From Jacaranda mimosifolia (taxonomy: Eukaryota > Streptophyta > Magnoliopsida > Lamiales > Bignoniaceae): a DNA stretch of 64,000 nucleotides. The stretch covers positions 27,327,032 through 27,391,031 of the forward strand of contig CM032125.1 in NCBI GenBank assembly GCA_018894105.1, given 5' to 3'. Positions 38,001 through 51,111 of this stretch are shown here, in pieces. Numbering within the stretch: position 1 is the stretch's first letter; each line of letters opens with the position of its first letter. Made by a program: the position numbers and the translations under genes. The notes under the pieces were generated by a model that searched no databases, was not told the origin of the DNA, and was given only the letters and a program-made list of their open reading frames with translations.

Positions 38001-40440
38001 ATTGAACTTAACCCCAACAAATGCACATTCTAGGTATGAGCCAGAAAGTTTTTGGGCTATATGATTAGCCAAAGAGGCATAGAAGCAAGCTCGCAAAAGA
38101 TCCAGGCAATTTAGGATATCTCATCGCCTAAAATGGTCTTGGGCATGCAGAGATTGATCGAAAGGATCATAACGTTAGGGCCGTTCATCGCCCAACTAGC
38201 AAACAAAACTTTACCATTTTTCAAGATCCTCAGGAATGCGAGAAAGTTCCAATGGATGGAAGAGTGTGATTAGGCATTGGTCGATCTAAAGCAGTACTTG
38301 TCCACTCCCCTTTGCTTGCCAAGCCCGCAGTCGGGGAGTTCTTATGCATTTACCTAGCCGTTTCATCAGGAGCAGTCAGTTCGGTTTGGTGTCAACACAG
38401 CATGGCACATACAGACCGGTGTACTACATTAGCAAAGCCCTGTAAGGCCCAGAGCACAACTAATTGGAGATCAAAAAAATTTCCCTCGCTTTGATCACTG
38501 TAGCTAGGAAGTTAAGGTTTACTTTCAGTCATACTCTATTATTGTCCTGACAAACCAACCCTTAAAATAGGTACTATCAAAGCCAAACACATCAAGGAGA
38601 GTGACCAAATGGGCTATTGAGTTAGGAGAGTTCAATATTACTTTCCAACCTCGAACATCGATAAAAGTGCAAGTACAGTTTTTGTAGCCGAGCACGTCGA
38701 TTTCCCCACCGAAGTAGATCCAGATCCACCTATATAGTCTCTACATGTTGATGAATCAACAATTTCCATGGGAGGTGGAATCAGAATTTCCCTGCACTCT
38801 CGCCGAGTTAAAAAAATATGACTTCGCTATCAAACTTGACTATCATGTCATCAATAACGAGGCAGAATACAAAGCCTTTTTTGCTGAAATGAGGATGGCC
38901 ATAGACATGGGGGTTGAACATTTAGCAATGATTACAGACTCTTAGCTGGTTACAGAACAATTTGGAGGGAACTTTGAAGCAAGGGAATCCCCCATGAATA
39001 AATATCTCACGGAGGTTAAGAAATTGTAGCAATAGTTTAAGAAGTTCACTCTCAGTCAGGTCCCTCGATCAAAAATGAAAAAGCAGATACCTTATCCAAG
39101 TTTACCAGTTCGGCAAAGGGTACCAGAGAAAAAGTTATCACGTTCTTGGTCTCAGACAAACTCGCCATAAGTAGCCCGTACCATAATCAGATTTTGGAGA
39201 TCCAAGAATCACCTTCCACCTAGTAGGATGAAATCAAAGCTTACTTCAGGGAAGACAGAGTGCCTGAGGACAAAGTGAAAGATCGGAGGTTGAGAGATCG
39301 AGCAGCGAAGTTCACCCTCGATGAGTATGGTCAGCTATACAAGAGGTTTTTTTTGGGACCCCCATTGAGATGTTTAACGTCAGAGCAAGCCTTTGAGGTC
39401 TTACAAGAAATTCACTCCGACATCTATGGTAACCCTTTGGGGAGTGGGCACGGGCCTATAAGGTCATTATGCATAGATATTTCTGGGCGACTTTGCTCAA
39501 AGATATGGTCGGCTTTGCCAAGAAGTGCCCATCCTGTCAAGTGCACTCTAGTATTCCCCATAAGCCCATTTCAGCACTTGTCACAATTCAGATCAGCTGG
39601 TCGTTCGACCAGTGGGGGATAAACATCGTTGGTTCTTTTTCAAAAGCTACATGTTAAAGGAAGTACATGATAGTTGTAGTAGAATATTTCACAAAGTGGG
39701 TCAAGGTCGAGGCTGTTTCAAAGATAATAGATATTGCCATAATAAGTTTCCTATAGAAAAATATCATTTGTCGATTTTGTTCGCTGAAAGTACTAATATC
39801 AGATAACAATATCCAATTCCAACAAGAAGCTGAGAGGTTGGTGTGACAGTTTGGGAATCCGACATCACTTCACATCGATTGGCAATCAGGTAAATGGACA
39901 GACCAATATCACCAACAGAACGATTTTGGACCATATCAAAACTCGGCTCGAGGGGTCTAGAGAAAATTAGATAGGTGACCTTCTGGGAGTCTATAATCGT
40001 ACAAAACCACTCCTAGAATTGCCATGGGGTACAACCTCTACAATCTGGTCTATGATTCAGAAGTAATGATCCCAACAGAACTGATACAACATACAATTAA
40101 GTGATTCATTATAACTCAACCAGTAATGAAGCTGAAAGGAAATTTGACCTCGAAACAATTGACGAAATACAACAACAAGCATAAAAAAAATACAAAGGTA
40201 CAGGTTAATCATGGTCAAATACTATGACAAAAGTGTAAAGCCAAGAAACTTCAAAGTGGGCGATCTAGTCCTAAAAAAGGTCGAAGTCTTAAACAATGTT
40301 GGTAAACTGAACCCAAAATGGGAGGGCTTATACTTAATAGTCAAAGTGGCAAAGTACAACTCTTACTGACTAGTGACTATGGATGGGAACGAGCTTCCTC
40401 GACCATAGAATGCAATGAATTTGAAAAAAGTTTATGTATG
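35100..40440 (+). pseudogene. Gypsy gag-pol polyprotein, disrupted
   Basis: Gag-type sequence (YDGSTDPNEHLLQF) lies near 35635. Protease near 36770-36810 has NNGSFAN where D-[ST]-G and a second Asp are expected, so the active-site aspartate is lost. Reverse transcriptase spans about 37450-38030, with the catalytic box reading Y-V-N-D instead of Y-x-D-D near 37910. RNase H-like sequence follows to about 38950. Integrase zinc-finger and core remnants lie at about 39380-40100 (KKCPSCQ near 39515). Stops and frameshifts occur throughout, so no functional product is possible. Confidence 0.88.
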
Positions 40441-41289
40441 AAGAGAGATTCTTTAATCTTGATCCTAATATTTTATGTCACATGAGATCCAATCTTCTCT
40501 AAGAATGTGCTCTTGTAATTTGGTTTCAAACTAATGAAGTTAACTTATATTTGATTAAAGTCGTACTTTCAAGTGCAATCATGGCTTCTAGCCTAATCAT
40601 CTAATAACAGTAGAGTTGTTTGAAGTCAACCTAGTAGTTGACTACAAATTTGGTTTCAAGCTAACACTGTTATATGATTATCGACATGAAGTCTTAAATC
40701 GATCAACACATTAAATAAGGTAAATTCATTTAAAGTTGACCATTATCTTGGTTTCAAACTAATCAACAAAAGCATACGTATTGGTTTCATAGTCTTATAA
40801 CGACTTAGTTTCAAACTCGTCAAATAGAAATATGCATGTGGCTCCAGACTAAGTACACCGAAGCAATTAACAACCTCAAAGGTCAACCAGACATTTCAGA
40901 TCAAAAAGAAAGATGTGAAAAGCGACATAAATTGGAGGTAATATTATGTCATTGAAAAAGTTAACATTCTATAACTAAAATATTCAAATCGTACAAAAAG
41001 TTACATCATAATGTTCATAACGCCTCTCCAGGTGGAAAAAGTCTAACAAAACAAAAAATGACAGTAAAAAGAGCAACAGTATCAGCTCGAGCCAGGCCCT
41101 TCACCTTTTGCGACTTGAGCAACACCTTCTGCCACCTCGTTAATGGCCCTATTGAGTTCGCTGATGGAGTCCATAGACATAACCATCAGAGGACCTTTGA
41201 CCTCCTGATCCACTCCAGAGTAGGGAGACTCACAGGTTGAGAAAGGTCGGCCTCCTAAGTTAGGAACGTACTGTCTATGGCTGGGAAGT

Positions 41290-43430
41290 ATGCAACGACA
41301 TCAGCTTTTCCCTCTTTGAGGTCGAAGGAAAAGTCGCCGACAAATTCAAACTCCTTTCTTCCTTCAGTCACCTTAGGATGAACTAGGGCCTCGGCCTTAT
41401 CAGCTTTCGCATTCTCATCATAGTCTTCAAGTCACTCGTTCTAAAGCACGCTCAGTCGAGCCTTATCCTTTTCGCGGAACTGGTAGCCCAGAAACTCCAG
41501 TTGCTTAAAGATCTTCTGGAAGGCCTCGACAGCGTCTTTAAGTGCAAACACGACATTAGCCTCCACGAAGGTAGGCCTCAGCTAGAATTGTTGCACCGCC
41601 TCCTTGCAAATACTTGACATTGTCTTAAAGAACTCATCTCGAATGTATCGAATAGTACTGTTATACCCTAACACCTTACTATAGAGCGAGGCCACTTTCA
41701 CCTCTAACCTCGCCTGTTTCGATAGATCGTCTAGGCAACTCCTCTATACTACAGCAACCAACAGCTCCGTATCTTTCTTCTTGACTTGTTTCTCTAACTC
41801 TTGGATCCTTAATTCCATGGACTTGACCCGGGTCTCGAAGAAGTCGGACTTCTCTTTCTGCAGCTCTTTGTGATCGGCTAGGGTGAGCTTAGCCTTCTGA
41901 TAAAAGTTGTAGCCCCATTGTTTGACCTATAAGGAGGAAAAATTCAATCAAAACATATATACGTATGAATGTTTGGAAGACAAAGCAACTCGAATGCAAA
42001 CCTACCATGTTTGTGTGGTACGCAAATACCTTCAGAGCTTCGAGCTGCTCAAGCTCCAATATTTCTTTCTAGTCCGAGAGGAAGAGACCAACAGTTAAGA
42101 CCTTTAGAGGGATTACTCATGTCGACCTCACTACCAGTATCGAGTTCGTATTTGCAACCCCTACATCTGGTCCAAACTTTAGGTTTGAAAAAGCTGGCAA
42201 TGGGAATAACTCATCGTTAGTAGTGTTCCGAAAAGGGGGGCATCGGTAGCTTTTCCCTTTCCCTTTTCAGCAGTAGTTCTCTTAGGAATGGGAGGTCGAT
42301 CATTTGTTGCCTGTCTTTTTGGTCGAGGCACTGATCTAGCGGTCTCAGCTGTAGTTGGTCGAGCAGATGGAAGAGTAGTTGGAGGTGCTCGATCTGAAGG
42401 AATACACAAATAAAAAATGCAAAATATCAACCAAAAACTACAAAAAAATCAACAAGAACAATGCGACAAAGATAAGTCTACCTAGGGGAGCATTAGAGGC
42501 ACATTCAACCTAGTAGGCAACAAGCCCGCTAACACCAAGTTCCTCTCCTCTGTATACCCTGATGCCTCCATTTTCCCAACTTGATCAAATGTCGAATGAA
42601 GGTGTTATTCCAAGTCAGGTTCACATTTCTAGGCATCTCGGCCTGACACTTCAACCACCCCTTGGGAATATTAACGTCAACCTCGCTGGGGGCGTGAACG
42701 AAAAAGTATCTTTTCTTCCAAGTTTGACCATAGGAAGAGGAAGGTGTCATAAATATTTTTCAATGAGGACGGATGGTGAGGTAATAAAACCTCGACTCCT
42801 CACTTTTGTCTGACTTCCAGGACATAGGAAGGTTGAATAGATTACTGGAGTTCATGAACAAAGGTGGTTGATCGTGTATCAGCATTAAAATGACGAAACT
42901 ATACAAGATTGAAAAATAATTGGGCAACAATTGGTTGATGCACACTTGAAGACCAGTGAGCAGGTCGACTATGGGCTATGTAATCGAAAACTTAAGCCCA
43001 CACTTTAAAGCATCCTCAAACACTGCTATACAGCCTACTAGAGGTCTATGTATCTTATCACTTGGCCGGGGATAATTACTTCAAACTCCATTGGAATATA
43101 ATAGGTGCGCCCAATCAGCTCTAAGTCATTATTAGTAATCTCAGATACTATGTTGCTATAGTAGTTGGTCATGAATAACCTACTCTGGGACACCGGAGGT
43201 CAACTAGCCTCCCAAGATGGGTTAGCAGTCCCTTAGACCACAACCATCATCTCACTTCCACCCTCCTCACTCGAGCTCCCAAAAGTGCTTGACCTCTCAT
43301 TGGAAGACTCATTAGCCCTGCTAAATGTATCACTACCCCTTACGATCGAGTCCCTAGACAATCGAGTGGCCTCAGAGTCATGCGACCTCTAACTACCTTC
43401 TCTAAAGACAAAGCATGACTAAAGTCCTAA
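41290..43430 (-). pseudogene. Antisense ORF remnant in the gypsy 3' region (Transposase_28-like)
   Basis: The minus strand carries a decayed coding region opposite to gag-pol. From its 5' side it shows a Ser/Glu-rich stretch (RSSTFGSSSEEGGSE near 43290), a hydrophobic helix (LLPNYFSILYSFVILML near 42900), WKKRYFFVH near 42700, then a Pro/Lys-rich region (42240-42400) and a coiled-coil-like stretch (KELQKEKSDFFETRVK near 41840). The pattern recalls PF04195 (putative gypsy type transposon), often antisense in Tat-lineage elements. Several stops are present. Function in the family is unknown. Confidence 0.6.
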
Positions 43431-43690
43431 GGCTTCTAGCGAAGAATGATAAAGAGCAAAATTAAGAATGAAGAAGAACTTATAAAACGAAGAAGAAAAG
43501 GAAAATTGGGATTCTCATTTGAAACTGGCCAAGCGAGATCATTCAAAGTGAAATTTGCAGAGGTCGACCTCTCACTGACACGATAAATGTGGTAAATAAG
43601 AAGCACAACACACTATTTATAGTATTTACCTAAGGGGTAAATCAACCGGTTAGAGTGACAGGCTACCAGACATTTATTGCATAACCACCG

Positions 43691-44485
43691 TGATATAGGA
43701 TGGCCTAATAGGCTCAGCCTAAAGACTAGAGAGCCGAGGGTATAACATCTAGCCCATTTCATCCTTATGGCCCAATCATGTTGCAGACCTCGATCGACCC
43801 CTCACATCTCTTTTTAAGGGCTGCACCGAACAACGCAAATGTCATTCGACTAGGCCATGGTCCGAAGTTAGATGCTCGAATCCTTCAACCATAATGCTCA
43901 GTTACCTCTTCCACCGATCGCCAACCCATAGTAAGGTCGACCGATTGTCGACCAAGGAGGTCGATTCACTACAGAATCCTTTCTTTGCCGCATGAAATGT
44001 CATGATATGTGGCATGCCTCTGCATTAAAGATGCATGCCGCCCCAGTACTGTCCATACTATCATGATAGGCAGGGGCACGCCTACAATGTACTATTCTGA
44101 CCATGAAACCTGAAGATGTAGCCACCTAGAATAGTACAGGAATGGGAGATGGCCTAATGCCCCTCACACAAGGACAAGAGCTCTTTCTTCATGATGAGGA
44201 CATCTTAGACAAATTCCTTACCTAGGGAAGACTATAAATATCCCCTTTCCAACTTCATTGAAGGTATGTCATTTCATACTACAAAGCCCTCACACTACTG
44301 CTCATCTTATCTGTTCGTTCTTATACTGACTTGAGCGTCGAAGCACCATAGCCGAGAGCTCTTCGGCTAGCCTGACATTTGTTCGTGATTACAAGACTCA
44401 GCCCCAACATCTGTCATTCGACCAGAGAGGTTGATATCCTCAGGTTCTATCTTAATCTAGATACTTACAGTCTTTACCCTCATCA
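43691..44485 (+). mobile_element. Nested solo LTR related to the surrounding gypsy element
   Basis: The 795-bp stretch begins TGATATAGGATGG and ends CCCTCATCA, like the LTRs of the host element (TGATATGGGG ... GCATCATCA). It shares GACTATAAATA near 44230 and the downstream box CTTCGGCTAGCCTGACA near 44360. Flanks CACCG (43686-43690) and CGCCG (44486-44490) fit a 5-bp duplication with one change. Confidence 0.65.
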
Positions 44486-44656
44486 CGCCGGTTACCCTAT
44501 CTTTCTACCCAACGCAACAACCACATTTATTGCCACCAAAACCCTGGTCAAAATTCAAAATGTGAAGTTGATATATTAAAAAAAAAAAATGAATTCAATA
44601 AGCTACTCCTCACCTTTTCTTGTCACGAGCTCGATCAGGACTCGGGAGTGGAGAGG

Positions 44657-45497
44657 AATATGGGACAGTAAACTGTGCCAAGTAGGCCTAATAGTAGTTG
44701 ACCAAGCCCAAGAATGCATTGGGCTAGTTGATCAATATAAGCTATCTGTATTCCTCTAGTCGACCGTAGTGTGGTCGAAAAAGTATGGTCGAGAGTCTAC
44801 AACTAAGAAAGCATCTCGGCCATAAGAGGCCCTTCATTCGATCGAATCTCAGCCCTAAGAGGCCCTTCATTCGACTAGAGCATGGCAGAAAGGACCACAG
44901 TTAAGGCAACATCTCGATCAGAAGAGGTTGGCCTAAGTAACAAGAAGATTTACTCACCATTAGTTATTGTCGCATTAAATGCAACTCAACCACCACTCTA
45001 CCACATTAAACACGCTGACAGGCTGCGTGCCTCGACATTAAAGAAGCGTATCTCCACCGCATCACTAGCACATCTTCGCATTAAATGCGGAGATCTTCTC
45101 TATATACCAAAAAAGAGGGAGATGCGTCACCTGGAAAAAGGTTTTCAGGCGAAGAAAGGCCTAAAAGGCCTTATACAAAGACAAGAGCCCTCACTGCACG
45201 AGCAAGGGTAACACATATATTTTCCCACGAGAGACTATAAATACCCCATTATGGCTCCTCATAGAGGTATGTTCATTGTAACTTTGGCGCTTATTCTACC
45301 GCTCTAAATTCTGGTTGATTGTACTGACTTAAGTGTTAGAGTGCCTTAGTTGAGGGCCTTATTGGCTAGCTTGATGTGTGCTGATTGGTTATAGGACTCA
45401 ACCCGCTCCCATCCTAATACTCATCTCTAGCCTATCTTTTGCCGGCTACAGTGGGCCAGAGCCCCATCCTTTTTACTCTTAAATCCAAGCATCATCA
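44657..45497 (+). repeat. 3' LTR of the gypsy element
   Basis: It follows a purine-rich tract GGGAGTGGAGAGG and ends AGCATCATCA. It is about 24 bp longer than the 5' LTR, mainly because a 34-bp segment (about 44813-44880, AAGAGGCCCTTCATTCGA) is duplicated in tandem. Confidence 0.9.
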
Positions 45498-45502
45498 AGT
45501 AC

Positions 45503-45980
45503 ATTGATGATGGAAGAGAAGAAAAGCCTTTCTAGCCATAAAATGAGCACAATGATTAATATTCCGGCGAATGTGATTAAAAGTAAAATAAGAAAGATTT
45601 GAAAGACTCTGATGAGCATCCGAAATTAACGGATAAATGACACATAGCGCCATAAAATTCTCCCAGAGAGTCTGTATAATTGACAAATAATCACCTTTAA
45701 TGATCACCTTCGACCATGAATAAGTCGCACAAATTTCATAAGCATGTTTAGGGCGAAAGCTTCTGTAGCCTCTGAATCAACAGAAATTGGTAGGAGCCAA
45801 GCATCCCAGAAAACACATTGACCCAAACAATTACGAGCCACCAAACCGATACCAATTGCCACAAATTCTTTAAAGCTTGCAGCATCAAAGTTCACCTTGA
45901 TACAGTTAGTCGGTGGTGCTTCTGATGTTGGAGATTGGACAGCCAAAATCCTGCTCCCACTAAAAATGGTAGCTCCCATA
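45503..45980 (-). pseudogene. LINE remnant with RNase H-like domain, 5'-truncated
   Basis: On the minus strand, from 45979, the frame reads to CIKVNFDAA and IGIGLVARNCLGQ, the start of the plant non-LTR retroelement RNase H-like domain (RVT_3). It continues after a frameshift near 45705 with VIIKGDYLSIIQ and NHCAHFMARKAF. The left part of the polyprotein (endonuclease, reverse transcriptase) is missing, as in a 5'-truncated LINE copy. The gypsy element interrupts its 3' end. TTGACACT follows at 45981-45988. Confidence 0.75.
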
Positions 45981-45988
45981 TTGACACT

Positions 45989-48900
45989 AATTATATATAA
46001 TAAGTAACAAAAAGTTTTGTTCAGTCACAATAATAATTTTTACATGTTCAATAATAACAAAAAATAATTTTCACCATTAACAATCAACTGCATATCTGTA
46101 ATGCTAAATAAAAAATATTTTCAAAAAATTACAAAGACAATTTTACTGTAATTATACATATGTCATTAATTATCAATGGTAACAACTAAAACCATTAATT
46201 CTTGTCACTATTAAGTCATATGATGACATAACAAAAACTATTGATGCTTAAAAACATCATTAGTAACAAAATAAAAGTTATTGTCACATAATATATGTTA
46301 TCAGTTATGATTATCACATTATCATTAGTTTTGTTGTGACTGATATTATATTTTTTTATATTAAAAAATTTCACTGTATGATTTACTTGAAGTTTAATAC
46401 TTATTCTCATTTAGGGATTCATCATTTATTTGAATTTAAAATATATTTATTTTAATGTTTAATGTTGATTTTTCACTTTGCTCCATATATATACATATAT
46501 ATATATATTTTATTACATACACCAATATAATCAATGAATAATTTTTTATATGTAGATATGATTTTATATTATGATAACTATGTCAATGTCGTGTCGTATC
46601 CTAAAATTTTAAAATTTAATATATCCCTATATCTGTATCATATCAAATCTTATCTTAAAATTTTAAAATATCGTGTTTTAATTATAGGAGAGGTCCCTGT
46701 AATTAATACGTCTCATGTCTGTATTATATTATGTCGTGTTCTAAACTTTTAAATTTAATATATATATATATATATATATGTCCCATATTTGTATAATTTA
46801 GTGTCGTGCCCGTATCCGTGTAACCCTTCTACACTACCTAAAGTTTCACATCTTAGAATTTTCTACTAAATCCACGAAGTACTATTGAGTTTTTGCAAGT
46901 TGAGATTGAAACCAATATTTTTTTAGACTCAATGCCAAAACCTCAGTCCAATTTTCTTATAGATGACATGCGGACATGGAAACATAGTTTTTTGACAAGC
47001 ACAAGCCAAACCCTTCAATCATGAACTAACCATGGGAGAGCTTCATCTCTCTATTAAACAAATTTAACCCAAAGTATAAAAATTAGGGTTCTAATAATAA
47101 AATTCTTTTGAATAATACATAATAATAGATCAACTAAAGAAGGTTTAATTTAGCAAATTCGGCTAGTAGTTCTTTTGGCCTTCCGTCAAATTGAACACAA
47201 ATATACACCGTACAGAAAAAAGAAAAAAGGAGGGGAAAAAAACACCTTGTCTATGAACTTCTTCAAATTGCATTTCCAATTCGTATTCATTTTAAGTATT
47301 GTTAGATATTATAGTAAATATGATCAGTATTATACCTTTATGGTTAGTTTGGTTGGATTTTTAAGTTATCTCATAATTATTTATCATGCAATAATTTATG
47401 TGATTTTTTATTACTGTGATATAGTTTGATCATAAACCTATGCAGGGTGACAAGTTAATTTATCACATGAATTCAGGTTTGAGTATTTATTGTCACTCAA
47501 ACCAAACAAATGATAAAATTGGATAAAAACGTTGTATCTCACCTTATCATTCTAACCAAACTAGTCCTTAGCATTAACATGTATTTTCTTCTTTTGTTCA
47601 AAGATCTTCTTGTTTCCACATTACAAAAATCAAGTCCTCATGAGATCACTTCAAGTCACGATTTTCTTTCCAATCTTCACACACTCAATATCTCCTTTTA
47701 TTTTACCTTTATCTCTAACATGTATTATGATTGTATCTACAACCATAGAATTAGGGCATAAATATTTTGTTGTTATCAAAACTTGGTGTAAAACCTTGGG
47801 GCTAACAATCATTTTTTACCACAAACAAAACACTAATTCCAATAAAAGTATAGATTAAGCATAAATACCATGATCATTAAATATTTCTTCCCCTTTTTGT
47901 GATATGAAAAAATAAGTTAATAAGAGAAGTATGATGAGTAAGTACAATTATAAGTTGGTGTAAATTGCAGAATTTTGTTAATCATCGAATTTTTAAATAT
48001 AAATAGTACTTGAAATAATTAGGTCAACAACACGTATCCACACTTTTTCTAATATTTTCTCAATTTGAATATAAATCTACATCTTCAAAAATAAAATCAT
48101 TTACAAGCTTCTTCAAGTGATGTTTCCAATTCACACACACCATAACTTCTAGAGATGGCAAATATTCTTTTGCTAGAATGTATTCTTTTTTCTATTCCCA
48201 TGCTTCAAGAATCAATTCCTCATCATAAGACCATTTCAATTCATAACTAATTCTCTTTTTAAACCTTCCACACCATATTATATCTTTATCTTTATACATA
48301 ACAAGTTGAGTTGACTAGAACACAATATTCATGATAACTCAATGTGAAATTTTGAGGATAATAATATTTCCCAGATTAAAACTTCTCTAATCCTATATTT
48401 GGAATTCAGATTTTAACAAAGAAAATGTTTAAAAAAAAAAACTTGATTATGCTTCAAATTTAATTCTTTAAAATTTGCATATGTTTACTTTTATTTTATT
48501 TTTTTGATTAATTTTCTTGATCCAAACATATTATAAATGTCCTAAGTGTGATGAAAATAGATAGGAAATATCATGACAAGTGAAAAGAGTTAGAATAAAG
48601 GATCATATGAAAAAAACATTACTTTCTTGAAACTCACATTTTCTTTTTCATCCTCTTCAAGTTATCCTATTGTGCATTCCATGATGGGATGCTGAGAATG
48701 GAAAGCCATCACTATTCTTTTTCTTCACGATTTCTACACTTTTGCCCCCTTTACCTCTCAACTTCCAAGGCAAGACAACAACATGGACAACTTCAATCTC
48801 TAAGAGGGGGAACACAATTTCATTTACATGACTTTTTTTTTGTATCTGTTTTCGTGGCGCTCGAAATTCCGATCAATGAATACATTGTCATTTTTTGCAT

Positions 48901-49835
48901 TATAACAATCTACTTTAAATTAAATTAGACTGAAATTACATATTATTATACTGTAAGGTCATATTTGTTTTGTTTGATATTATATAGTTCTGATAATTAT
49001 TCAAAAGAAATAAAAAAAAATATTGATTAATTAATTCATGAGAAAAAAAATTAGTTTTAGAATTCTTTATTTTTTGTCTCTAAGAACAAGAAAAAGATTG
49101 TTAAAATCTATAATGACCAAGATAAAATTGATCACACATGGTTAGCATAATTTTTTTTAATTCATCATTTTTTACAATTTTATGCCAGTTCATCTCCATG
49201 CCATGAGCATTTATCACTGAAAAATTTATTTAATTAAATCAAATATAATAGTATGTGTAAGTATGAATATGCCCAACAATATCATTTAATGATCCCAAAA
49301 AAATCTTTGTTTCAATTGTCAATATTTGCCAAAAGTCAAAAGATATATTAATTATTGAGTAATCCTAGCACCCATGCATACCTATAATATATCCAATTTC
49401 TAGATAATGACAACAACAAGTAATTATCAATTATAAGAAAAGGAGAAATTTCTGTTAAAAGTAATGAGTGGAATTCATGATTAAAAACATTTATGACTCG
49501 AATATTTTATTGGGCCCAACTTGCAGGTTCCTTTCATGGGCCCATAACTTCAATGTTAGTCTTTAGGTGGACCTGACTTCTGGGCCCTCCCACAATTGTT
49601 AATTTCATGGTTTTTTTTTTTAATTATTCTTTTAACCTTTACAAATGATTGAACACTAATCTCATATTATTTCCTAATCTTACTTTCATATGTTAATGTT
49701 GTACTATGATTTTCGCTCAAAACCTCAAAGTTTGATTTCAGACATTCAAAAAGTTTTTAATATAATATTAATTTCTTAATAAATGGTTATTGAATAATAT
49801 TTTTTAATATATATTCAACTTTTTAAAATGTTGGT
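45989..49835. other. AT-rich intergenic region, no gene recognised
   Basis: At 46020-46345 short motifs such as GTCAC and AATAACA recur in both orientations, as in subterminal regions of some DNA transposons, but no proper ends were found. A (TA)n tract lies at 46759-46779. Frames of 60-85 codons at 47175-47860 and 48689-48928 have no familiar pattern and no splice support. Confidence 0.5.
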
Positions 49836-50041
49836 TTTCAAAGTTAATTTTTCTGTATCACAATTAACTTGATCAAAATATTGGTCCAACTTTTTGTCTC
49901 ATTCAATTGTATTAAAAAAGCAATGATTTTTTTTTTAATTCAAAAGTTAATTTTTCTGTGCCTTAATTAATTTGATCGAAATATTGGTCCGACTTTCGTC
50001 TCATTGAATCGTATTAGAAAAGTAATTATTTTTTCTTAATT
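49836..50041. repeat. Diverged tandem duplication, unit of about 103 bp
   Basis: The segments 49836-49938 and 49939-50041 share AAGTTAATTTTTCTGT, then GATC(A/G)AAATATTGGTCC, then GTCTCATT in the same order. Both are noncoding and AT-rich. Confidence 0.8.
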
Positions 50042-51080
50042 CAACCAAACAACCAGCTGCATCAAAAAAGTGATTAAGTTAATTTTCTAGATTTAACCAA
50101 ATATTAACTTAAAAACCAAACGTATTTGAAAAGGTTGGCATCAAAATCTTGAACTTAATGAAAAAAAAAATAATCTAAACTAACTGATGGTAGAAGCTTT
50201 TTTAAAAATCAAGAAAACATCATCATCACCAAGAATACCTCAACCTTACCAACCACACTTTTACTAAAATATATTGCCATCAATAACGTTTCTCTGGCGT
50301 CCCACCAACAACTTATCTCAATATTAATAAGAAAAATATTCAAAATATTTTGATCCACAAAATTGTCTCTGTAGATAGGTTCCCTCTAACGGAACACTTT
50401 TTATCGATGTATATTTATATCTTACAATTTCCACAAATATATCTTATTATTAAGAAACAAAATGAAATTTAATATTTAAAATTAGCAGGGTTCCAATGGA
50501 ATACCAAAATTCATAAAGGAAAGAACTTACATATTTGTGGGCTCAATCCAGAGTTCAAAATTAGAACATTACGTAGTGAATGCTATCAAAAAAATAAATA
50601 AATAAAATTAAGTATTTGTTATGAAAGAGTTATTACAAAATTAATTCCGTAATTATTGATACAAACTACAACTATAAGCTTTTGTATAAAATGTATTGTT
50701 TTAAAATAAGAAGCAATAAAAAATTTTAATTATCAATTTGTAACTTTGATTGTTGGAAAAACAAAAAAAAATTAGTTATGCATTGTTCGTAAAAAACTTA
50801 ATAAAATATAGAAAATGAATAATCGTCAGCTTTGAATTGATTGCAGCGAGGGTTAATTTTATTAGATTGAGTTTGTACTTAAAGTTATGAATTTTTAGTA
50901 TCAAGCTACTATAATTTCTTATAGCATCGCAACAAATTAAGGTATCAACTATAGTCAATTCGCAGCTGAGACTAAAAATTTATAACTTTGACTACGAAAT
51001 TGTTCAAATTAAGTTCGACATTGATATATTTTTGTAGTTAATTTTCACGATGACTAATGCGTAACTGATGATTATTCTTT

Positions 51081-51111
<31 letters not shown>

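Larger units (their letters stand above)
34083..45497 (+). mobile_element. Ty3/gypsy LTR retrotransposon, heavily decayed, with antisense ORF remnant
   Basis: The element is 11,415 bp, with LTRs of 817 and 841 bp and a 5-bp target duplication AGTAC at 34078-34082 and 45498-45502. A primer-binding-site-like TGGCACCATCTGTGGGAA follows the 5' LTR at 34902-34919. The order gag, protease, reverse transcriptase, RNase H, integrase defines gypsy. A 4-kb region downstream of integrase with an antisense coding remnant points to the Tat-like lineage, as an inference. The LTRs differ far more than those of the copia element, so this is an older insertion. Confidence 0.93.

Noticed and set aside
42562..42813. 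Plus-strand 83-codon frame in the gypsy 3' region
   Set aside because: It is opposite to the antisense coding remnant, which has the recognisable WKKRYFFVH stretch, so this frame is a shadow.
45989..46345. CACTA-type transposon end after the LINE remnant
   Set aside because: The CACTA at 45985 is part of the LINE target duplication plus flank, and no matching opposite end was found.
47175..48928. Open frames of 60-85 codons in AT-rich DNA
   Set aside because: The composition follows the surroundings, there is no known domain or splice structure, and frames of this length are expected by chance.
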